From 2-12-FULL-60-25 sp003576745 (GTDB lineage Bacteria; Patescibacteriota; Patescibacteriia; 2-12-FULL-60-25): a stretch of DNA of 64,000 nucleotides. A model generated the notes under the pieces. The model was not told the DNA's origin, did not search any database, and worked only from the letters and a program-made list of their open reading frames with translations. Shown here piece after piece: positions 58,616 to 64,000 of the stretch. The stretch's first letter is position 1. Every line of letters starts with the position of its first letter. Both the position numbers and the translations under genes were made by a program. The stretch spans positions 1 through 64,000 of the forward strand of contig SZOQ01000008.1 of NCBI GenBank assembly GCA_030272835.1. Reading direction: 5' to 3'.

Positions 58616-59506
58616 ATGGCAGATCCGAGGCTTCTCCGCCTGCTCCGCTGGTTCGCAAAACACAAACGAAGGCTCCCCTGGCGGAATACGCGCGACTCGT
58701 ATCGGATTTACATATCGGAAATCATGCTCCAGCAAACGCAAGTACCGCGGGTGCTGGAGCATTACCGCGCATGGCTCCGACGCTTTCCGTCGTGGAAAGC
58801 GCTCGCGAAAGCGCGGACGGATGACATTCTCCGAGCCTGGGCCGGCCTTGGTTATAATCGCCGCGCATTACACGCGCGCGACGCGGCTCGACATGTTTTG
58901 CGGCATGGTGTTCCAAAAACGCTCGAAGAATGGATGCGTCTCAAAGGCGCCGGCTCATACACCGCGCGAGCCGCGTATGCCATTGTGTCGCGGAAACCCG
59001 TGCTCGCCATCGATACCAATGTCCGCAGGGCGGCGGGCCGCATATTTTTAGGCATCCCCTATCCCTCGCCGGAAAACGATGCGCGGATTGAGAAAGCTTT
59101 GGCCAAGGCAGGATTCGGCGCGCCATCCCATTGGGCGCTTGCGCAAGCCTTTATGGATTTCGGGACGGCCATTTGCCGGAGCAAACCAAACTGCGGAGCC
59201 TGCCCGTTCGCGGCCGACTGCATGGCCGCGCAAGAATTTTTGAGCGGGTCCGCCGCCAAACCGAAACCGCGGCGCGCAGAAACCGTCCGTGCGGGAAAAC
59301 GCTATCCGGATCGCATATACCGGGGACGCATTGTGGAGATTCTGCGCACGCAACAATATGCCGACCTCCGCACCATCGGCGCAAACATCGATCCATCGTA
59401 TTGTCACGCGCATGACGCCGCATGGATTACGAACATGGCGAATCGATTGGTGAAAGACGGATTAATCGGTCGTCGCGGTTTTCGCATTTTTCTCGCTATG
59501 GAATAA
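58616..59506 (+). CDS. mutY: A/G-specific adenine glycosylase MutY
   Basis: A 296-residue HhH-GPD glycosylase that removes A opposite 8-oxoG. Motifs: LPWRNTRDSYRIYISEIMLQ with QQTQV, WAGLGYNRRALHARDAA, LKGAGSYTARAAYAI (helix-hairpin-helix), AIDTNVRRAAGRIF (catalytic Asp) and the iron-sulfur loop CRSKPNCGACPFAADC. The loop reads C-X5-C-X2-C-X5-C, one residue shorter than the usual C-X6-C-X2-C-X5-C. The C-terminal MutT-like 8-oxoG recognition domain is missing; the last 60 residues form a short helical end. The longer in-frame start lies inside the preceding gene. Confidence 0.9.
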   Translation: MADPRLLRLLRWFAKHKRRLPWRNTRDSYRIYISEIMLQQTQVPRVLEHYRAWLRRFPSWKALAKARTDDILRAWAGLGYNRRALHARDAARHVLRHGVPKTLEEWMRLKGAGSYTARAAYAIVSRKPVLAIDTNVRRAAGRIFLGIPYPSPENDARIEKALAKAGFGAPSHWALAQAFMDFGTAICRSKPNCGACPFAADCMAAQEFLSGSAAKPKPRRAETVRAGKRYPDRIYRGRIVEILRTQQYADLRTIGANIDPSYCHAHDAAWITNMANRLVKDGLIGRRGFRIFLAME

Positions 59507-59838
59507 AAGTTATCCACATGTTTCACTTTTTCCCGCTATATTCACGATCGCATTTTCATAGTCACGTTCGCGACAATATGCAGTGCACATAACGCATTGT
59601 TCAATCTCTGTATGCGAGCCGCGCGCATGCAAAATGCATAAACGACGCAAAAAACCGCTACATTAAGAGCATTTTTTGCAAAAAAATCATACGCATGACG
59701 CATACGCATTCTGTTGCGCATGAAGACACGCATGCGACAAAAGAAAAAAAAGAAAAAATATGTTCACCGTTTGAATGCTCAAACGCGCGTATTGTGCAGA
59801 AATATTTTTCCATTGACGAAACAATTCTGTGCTATACT
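59507..59838. other. AT-rich intergenic region with a DnaA box and ACGCAT repeats
   Basis: A 330-bp region without a gene. A perfect DnaA box (TTATCCACA) lies at 59510-59518. At 59693-59735 ACGCAT or GCGCAT occurs five times within 45 bp. A/T content is high throughout and rises before the next promoter. Confidence 0.5.
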
Positions 59839-59847
59839 TCTTTTGTA
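59839..59847 (+). promoter_or_regulatory. Extended -10 of the Lys/Ala/Pro-rich protein gene
   Basis: Approximate position of TGC-TATACT (the -10 box lies within 59830-59840); leader of about 75 nt ends in a near-perfect anti-SD match. Confidence 0.5.
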
Positions 59848-59919
59848 ATCGTTTTGCGTACGGACTCACGACGCACGCGATTCACGAACATCCATCACGA
59901 AAGAAAGGGAGGTGATACT

Positions 59920-60027
59920 ATGGCAAAACGTCGAAAGAAGGCAGCTCCGAAGAAGAAGGCGGCCCCGAAGCGAAAGAAGAAGGCCGCTCCGAAGAAGCGA
60001 AAGGCAACGCGTCGCAAGAAGCGCTAA
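59920..60027 (+). CDS. Histone-like Lys/Arg/Ala/Pro micro-protein, 35 aa
   Basis: A 35-residue protein made almost only of Lys, Arg, Ala and Pro (MAKRRKKAAPKKKAAPKRKK, ending RKATRRKKR), with three copies of a KKAAPK-type unit like the tails of histone H1 and bacterial AlgP/HctB proteins. It should bind DNA or RNA by charge. The Shine-Dalgarno site GGGAGGTGAT is the best in the window, with a good promoter and a strong terminator, so high expression is likely. An ATG further upstream is in frame but would add an unrelated, poorly protein-like N-terminus. Confidence 0.85.
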   Translation: MAKRRKKAAPKKKAAPKRKKKAAPKKRKATRRKKR

Positions 60028-60036
60028 AACCGTTCT

Positions 60037-60066
60037 CAAAATCCCCCGCTCGTCGGGGGATTTTGA
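60037..60066. terminator. Bidirectional intrinsic terminator
   Basis: Stem AAATCCCCCG with CGGGGGATTT, flanked by A and T runs; serves the micro-protein gene and EndoQ. Confidence 0.9.
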
Positions 60067-60067
60067 T

Positions 60068-61315
60068 TTATATCGCGAGATTCGATTGCTTCGGCGCCTC
60101 CGGCAAAGAAACGCGGATACGACCGTATGCGCCGTCATACCCGGGTGTTCGGATAACCCTCCCCTCGCGCATGGCCGAAATGGCATCCGAGATTGCGTGC
60201 CCCGCCAAAGCGCGGATGTCCTCGGCGGACATATCGAGAAGCACGCCGAATTCCGTTCTACCGTCCGATACCAGCGCATCATAGGCCGTGCGCACTTTTT
60301 TGGACGACGGGCCCACGCCGAGCATCTGGCCCAGCAATTCCGCAAGAGGAATAATGTAGCGATGCGGAACCGAGGCGGGAACAAAAGCCGCGCTTTCCTC
60401 GCGATCGGCGAGCGCAGATACCCGATGAAGCACGCCCACGGTGAGCGGCTTTCCGCACACCGGACAGATCCCTTTTCGTTTTTTCGTTTCCCCGGGTTCG
60501 CACCAAAACGCGCATTGCCGATGGCCGTCCGCATGGTATTTTCCTTCCTCCGGAAAAAATTCAATGGTTTCGATAAAAGCGCTGCGGTCTTTCTCCGCGA
60601 GAATACGGCGCAATTCCGAATATGACGGTTCATTCATACGAAACACATTTGCTTCGCGACCGAGCTTGTCGAGCGAATGCGCATCGGAATTCGAGACGAG
60701 CAACATATTGTCGAGCGAGGACACTTTTCGATTCATGGGCGGATCGGAAGAAAGACCGGTTTCGATGGCAAAGATATGCGGCGCCATGTCTCCAAAACAT
60801 TCTGTGAGGGAATCGAATCCGGATTGGGAGCCGAATACGGAAAACCACGGCGTCCAGGCATGCGCGGGAATGCACAGGATTTCCGGACTGCATTCAAGCG
60901 CGATCTTCAGCAATTCCTCGGAATCGATTCCCAAAATCGGACGGCCGTCCGCTTTTAGATTGCATCCCCTCTTCTCCAATGCCGCGATGAACCGGTCAAC
61001 GGAGACAAGATCAGGAAACAAAAATATATGATGCACGCGGCGCACGTTGCCGCCGCGTTTGTAGATGCAGGAAATCTCCGTTGAAAGAATAAAACGGGTT
61101 CTGCTCCTGTCGCCGGTGAGCTGGTACACGCCATTGCCCGCCAGTTCAAGCTCATCGCTGATATGCGCCCTCCATGCCGGATGCGTAATGTCGGATGTAC
61201 CCACGAGGTGTATGCCTTTCCGTTCGCACGCGCGGGCGATATTCGGGAGGGTAAGCTCTTTGGAACAGGCGCGTGAATATTTTGAATGCAGGTGGAAGTC
61301 GGTAATGCAGCGCAT
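60068..61315 (-). CDS. Endonuclease Q-family PHP-domain nuclease
   Basis: A 415-residue protein. N-terminal PHP domain with metal ligands: DFHLHSKYSRACSKELTLPN, HLVGTSDITHPAW, LSTEISCIYKRGGNVRRVHH, CIPAHAWTPWFSVFGS and LLVSNSDAHSLDKLGRE. A zinc finger follows (CAFWC...CPVCGKPLTVGVLHR), then a helical C-terminal region. This matches EndoQ, known in Thermococcales and some bacteria, which nicks DNA 5' of deaminated bases such as uracil and hypoxanthine. TACGAT lies 7 nt before the ATG (leaderless). mutY is two genes away, so two base-damage enzymes are close. Confidence 0.88.
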   Translation of the reverse strand: MRCITDFHLHSKYSRACSKELTLPNIARACERKGIHLVGTSDITHPAWRAHISDELELAGNGVYQLTGDRSRTRFILSTEISCIYKRGGNVRRVHHIFLFPDLVSVDRFIAALEKRGCNLKADGRPILGIDSEELLKIALECSPEILCIPAHAWTPWFSVFGSQSGFDSLTECFGDMAPHIFAIETGLSSDPPMNRKVSSLDNMLLVSNSDAHSLDKLGREANVFRMNEPSYSELRRILAEKDRSAFIETIEFFPEEGKYHADGHRQCAFWCEPGETKKRKGICPVCGKPLTVGVLHRVSALADREESAAFVPASVPHRYIIPLAELLGQMLGVGPSSKKVRTAYDALVSDGRTEFGVLLDMSAEDIRALAGHAISDAISAMREGRVIRTPGYDGAYGRIRVSLPEAPKQSNLAI

Positions 61316-61329
61316 GGCGTTTATCGTAC

Positions 61330-61587
61330 AAAAACCGGCCCCGAGACGCCAGCAGGTACTGGCAGGGAGCCGGCTTTATATGGAATCGGCGTACAGGACC
61401 AACCCTTGGCCGTATGCCGATCCTGGAGCTGTGCTCCAATGATGTACTATTTGTACATAGTTCTGTTTTTGTATTTTGTTTTCGCAATCGGTAATGGCCC
61501 GATTGGTACTATCATCGTACCGTAACAGAATGATGAATGGCCATGATATAACAATTTCCGCTTCATTGAGCGGAAATTGTTATTTTC
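61330..61587 (+). other. Hairpin-rich intergenic region
   Basis: Contains a nested stem at 61336-61375 (CCGGC, CCC and GCCAG pairing with CTGGC, GGG and GCCGG), then TGGAGC-tgt-GCTCCA, ATGTAC-tattt-GTACAT, GGTAC-tatcatc-GTACC and a final 12-bp stem with ATTTT. A 28-codon hydrophobic frame from 61440 (MMYYLYIVLFLYFVFAIGNG) overlaps it. It could be a structured RNA; no known family recognised. Confidence 0.4.
61548..61587. terminator. Intrinsic terminator
   Basis: Perfect 12-bp stem (AACAATTTCCGC with GCGGAAATTGTT), loop TTCATTGA, followed by ATTTTC; can end the minus-strand gene at 61613. Confidence 0.75.
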
Positions 61588-61603
61588 TGACTTTTGAATA
61601 ACT

Positions 61604-61612
61604 TGTGGATAA
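61604..61612 (-). promoter_or_regulatory. DnaA-box sequence
   Basis: TGTGGATAA, the complement of TTATCCACA, next to the stop of the 136-aa gene. Confidence 0.4.
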
Positions 61613-62023
61613 CTACTTCTTTTCGTATTGCTGTATGGCATTGGCCACCTTTCCGTCTGCTTTTAGGGTTTCTATGAAAAGAATCTGGGATTTCATGATT
61701 TCCATGCGATCTTCCGGAGTATGCAGCTCGGTTCCGAGCTTAACAAGCTCCGTATCCGTAACCGTAGGGCTATCGGGCGCCAAATCACGCTTTGCCCTCG
61801 GATAAAACACGCGCTCCAGCACAATGGTTTCCTTGGTGGACTTGGTCAAATTGCCGAAATACACCTGCCCATTCGTTAAAAAGACGGCCCTGAATGCCTC
61901 CCTGTCTCCGTTTGCCGAGAGCATCTCCGACCCCCGCAATAAGGCTCCGGATAAAAGAAGGGCAAGAAATACGGCCAAGAATACTCCCAGGGAAAAGATG
62001 AGATGCTTTTGCTGTTCCTCCAT
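61613..62023 (-). CDS. Hypothetical single-pass membrane protein, 136 aa
   Basis: An N-terminal membrane helix (LIFSLGVFLAVFLALLLSG) is followed by an exported domain with AVFLTNGQVYFGNLTKSTKE and TIVLERVFYPRAKRDLAPDS, a pattern I associate with conserved Patescibacteria proteins of unknown function, and a helical end (EIMKSQILFIETLKADGKVA). It starts 12 nt after the LytR_C gene, so they form an operon acting at the envelope. Confidence 0.7.
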   Translation of the reverse strand: MEEQQKHLIFSLGVFLAVFLALLLSGALLRGSEMLSANGDREAFRAVFLTNGQVYFGNLTKSTKETIVLERVFYPRAKRDLAPDSPTVTDTELVKLGTELHTPEDRMEIMKSQILFIETLKADGKVANAIQQYEKK

Positions 62024-62035
62024 ACATTCGTGAAT

Positions 62036-62785
62036 TTACAGGCTCACGTCTCGGCCGATGAGAATGAGAATATCGGCCGTTGTTGCGCGTTCCGTATCCG
62101 GAAGAACCGATGTTGCCTGTGCCTCGGGAATGGCTTCCGCCAGCGCGGTTATGGCATTCGCCACCGCCCCTCCCGTAAGGTCAATAATCAACGTTTCCTC
62201 ATACACCGCACCCGCGTCCCCGATGGAAATAACGGTCATGCCGCTTTCCCTCAAGGTGGTGCGGAGCCTGGATGCGGCGCCGGCCACGCGGGACCCGTTC
62301 CGTATTTCGATATTCGCCTGTTTTTCCGGTTCGCTTGGTGTGGAGGTTGGCTGCTGGGAAAGGTCGGGCGGTATGGACGTCATTACAGCGACAAGCTTGT
62401 CCTTCGTGGGAGAATAGACCACGGCTTTGTCGCTCCAAATGAGGACTTTGTCCCCCTGCTCCGCATCTTTATAGAACACGGGATTGTTCTGCCGCACGAG
62501 ATCAATATTCGTAATGGTAGCGACATAGGGCGCTTCATTTGGATTCACGAGAAGATGCCGCGATACCTTCGTAACTATGCTTTCGACCTCCTGCTGCATG
62601 TCCTCGGTTTTTGCCACGGGGACGGCCTGCCGCTGCGGCGCGGCTTTATTCGGCTGCGTAAGAAGGAGATACAGGGCCGCGGCGGCCATGGCAACCACAA
62701 GGATGAGAAGAATAAGCGGTTGCGTAAAAAATGGCGTGCGCGGTGCTTGAACAGGCGCTTTCGCGCTTACACGTTTCACTGGCAT
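62036..62785 (-). CDS. LytR_C-domain membrane protein
   Basis: A 249-residue protein: a short basic cytoplasmic start, one membrane helix (LILLILVVAMAAAALYLLL), a low-complexity linker and a C-terminal LytR_C domain (KQANIEIRNGSRVAGAASRL, LIIDLTGGAVANAITALAEA, ADILILIGRDVSL). LytR_C is the accessory domain of LytR-CpsA-Psr cell-wall ligases, but the catalytic LCP domain is absent. It may bind wall polymers. A TGA-TATACT extended -10 lies 9 nt before the ATG. Confidence 0.82.
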   Translation of the reverse strand: MPVKRVSAKAPVQAPRTPFFTQPLILLILVVAMAAAALYLLLTQPNKAAPQRQAVPVAKTEDMQQEVESIVTKVSRHLLVNPNEAPYVATITNIDLVRQNNPVFYKDAEQGDKVLIWSDKAVVYSPTKDKLVAVMTSIPPDLSQQPTSTPSEPEKQANIEIRNGSRVAGAASRLRTTLRESGMTVISIGDAGAVYEETLIIDLTGGAVANAITALAEAIPEAQATSVLPDTERATTADILILIGRDVSL

Positions 62786-62877
62786 ATTAGGAAGAGTATA
62801 TCACATCTTTTTGACAATTGTGCGCGCATGTGGAGAACGCCGCTATCGAAACGACGGAAGAAGAGAATGCGTCGCTC

Positions 62878-64000
62878 TTATGCGCCCGGATCCGGAGCCG
62901 TAAATTCACTTTCAACAGGTTCAGATTGGGCATCGGTTTCGGCCGGCGTTTCGCTTCCGAATGCCTGAGTCGTTTCCGTTTGAATTTCGGTAGCGCTATC
63001 GGGTGGCGTTAAATTTTCCACCGGGTCAGGAGACGGGGAAACCGGGATTACGGTGGTTATCCCTTTCTTGCCTTTTTTGATAATGACGTCGGAAGCATCC
63101 GCTTCGGCGGAAACATTATCGTCCGCGAGTGCCGGAGCGGCTGTTCCGCGCCACGTGCTTTGCTCCGACACTTTTCCATAGGTGCCGTCCGAAATATAGA
63201 TATACGGTTCATTCACGGCGGTCACAGCCCACGAGAATGTAATGTCGTATTCCGTTTCTTTTTCGCTCAAGATAATGGAGAATCCTTCCTCGCTGATTCC
63301 GGAAATCCAATACCGTCCCTTTACTTCGTTTTGCGGGGTAACCGTTACCACCGGCGGATACAGATAATGATCGCGGAACGACACCTGCACCTGTTTATCG
63401 CCGGCAAGCAGAGTGGCAAGGCCCGCGGCATCCTCGCCCTGATACACATGTTTCAGGATAAGAACATCCCCGTTGAATTTTGCCGGTTCAAGCACCACCA
63501 CCGGCTTGTCGAATTCCACCGCTCCCTGAACGCTCACGCTGAAATAGTCTGCAACCGTATAGCTATTGAATGTTATGTTCTTTTCAGGTTCGGATGCGGA
63601 TACCACCGTTACCTCTGTTTCCGCGGTGCTTGTGGCGGCGGCAAAGCGCGCCATAGGCGGCGGAAGGAATACGAAATGGGGCGCATACCCTATTTTCCGT
63701 TGTCCGCTTCCGCCAAAGCTCTCGGCCGCAATGCCCACGATTTGCCCGTATTCCGAGGCCTTGGCCGCCTTGCCGTCCTCGGACATCACAAGGAGATCGC
63801 CCGAATATACGGGTCCCTGAACAAGAATACGTTCATCCCCTTCGCGTTCGGCAAGTATCGTCTGAATATCCGCGGGGGAAAGCACCGGCGGCACTGTGAC
63901 GCTCTCGTCTTCCTTGGCATCCGGTCCTAGGTAATACATATTCTGCACAAAGGTCATCACGGTCATGCGGAATGGCTCATCCTTCGGCGACTCCTGGCTT
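62878..64000 (-). CDS. Secreted or surface protein, C-terminal part (cut by window edge)
   Basis: The frame is open to the edge of the window (SQESPKDEPFR precedes the first visible Met at 63966), so the N-terminus is missing. At least 374 residues: a beta-rich domain (ILVQGPVYSGDLLVMSEDGK, YGQIVGIAAESFG), a second (VAVEFDKP-like AVEFDKPVVVLEPAKFNGDV, VSFRDHYLYPPVVTVTPQNE, RYWISGISEEGFSIIL) that recalls phage tail-fibre and surface adhesin modules, and a disordered Thr/Glu/Pro-rich end. Function unknown. Confidence 0.7.
   Translation of the reverse strand, partial: SQESPKDEPFRMTVMTFVQNMYYLGPDAKEDESVTVPPVLSPADIQTILAEREGDERILVQGPVYSGDLLVMSEDGKAAKASEYGQIVGIAAESFGGSGQRKIGYAPHFVFLPPPMARFAAATSTAETEVTVVSASEPEKNITFNSYTVADYFSVSVQGAVEFDKPVVVLEPAKFNGDVLILKHVYQGEDAAGLATLLAGDKQVQVSFRDHYLYPPVVTVTPQNEVKGRYWISGISEEGFSIILSEKETEYDITFSWAVTAVNEPYIYISDGTYGKVSEQSTWRGTAAPALADDNVSAEADASDVIIKKGKKGITTVIPVSPSPDPVENLTPPDSATEIQTETTQAFGSETPAETDAQSEPVESEFTAPDPGA

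Noticed and set aside
1..64000. Recoded UGA (code 25) as in Gracilibacteria/Absconditabacteria
   Set aside because: Many genes end in TGA (truB, transketolase C subunit, rpiB neighbours) and no in-frame TGA interrupts conserved genes.

Overview
The window looks like a chromosomal segment of a Patescibacteria (CPR) bacterium with fairly high GC content that uses the standard code (UGA is a normal stop). This rests on gene content: a ProRS without its editing insertion, a transketolase split into two genes, PilT, RNase Y next to YmdB, an EndoQ-type PHP nuclease, a DUF4349 protein, a DUF2207 protein, and many short lineage-specific proteins. It is an inference from families; no ribosomal RNA gene is present to confirm it.

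Layout. 0.2-4.5 kb: a secreted FG-GAP/L,D-transpeptidase divergent from a P-type cation ATPase. 5-13.3 kb (minus strand): a lineage-specific protein, trmD, a KH protein, rpsP, a hypothetical protein, glutamate dehydrogenase, thioredoxin reductase, thioredoxin and IF-2. 13.7-16.6 kb: truB, then a stretch of short ORFs, hairpins and a tRNA-like fold. 16.6-22.5 kb: a GT-C membrane protein, rny-ymdB, HU and pilT. 22.6-32 kb: proS, a Cys-rich protein, tRNA-Lys and tRNA-Arg, a lipoprotein, a FemAB transferase, ruvA, a Ser/Thr kinase and ileS. 32.2-42.5 kb: rpiB, rpe, three tandem secreted paralogues, a DUF4349 protein, split transketolase, a PfkB kinase and aldolase. Together these cover much of the non-oxidative pentose phosphate route and its link to trioses. 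42.6-49.7 kb: a long acidic protein, a DUF2207 protein, a second PfkB kinase, a BASS-type transporter and a 2-hydroxyacid dehydrogenase. 49.9-53.1 kb: an islet behind tRNA-Ala with a DUF5343 gene, a frameshifted HEPN gene, an HNH nuclease and an excisionase-like protein. 53-64 kb: a candidate 81-nt sRNA, a CCA-adding enzyme, a TrmB-like regulator, a short-ORF unit, Nudix, MutY, a Lys/Ala/Pro-rich micro-protein, EndoQ, a LytR_C protein and a secreted protein cut by the window edge.

Two genome-wide patterns stand out. Promoters are very regular (TTGMCR, 17 bp, TANNNT). Housekeeping genes are mostly leaderless, with the -10 box 6-11 nt from the start codon, while lineage-specific short or acidic proteins have 40-75 nt leaders and strong Shine-Dalgarno sites. 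Second, at least nine intergenic regions carry related, modular, G-rich-then-C-rich repeats of 100-300 bp in both orientations.
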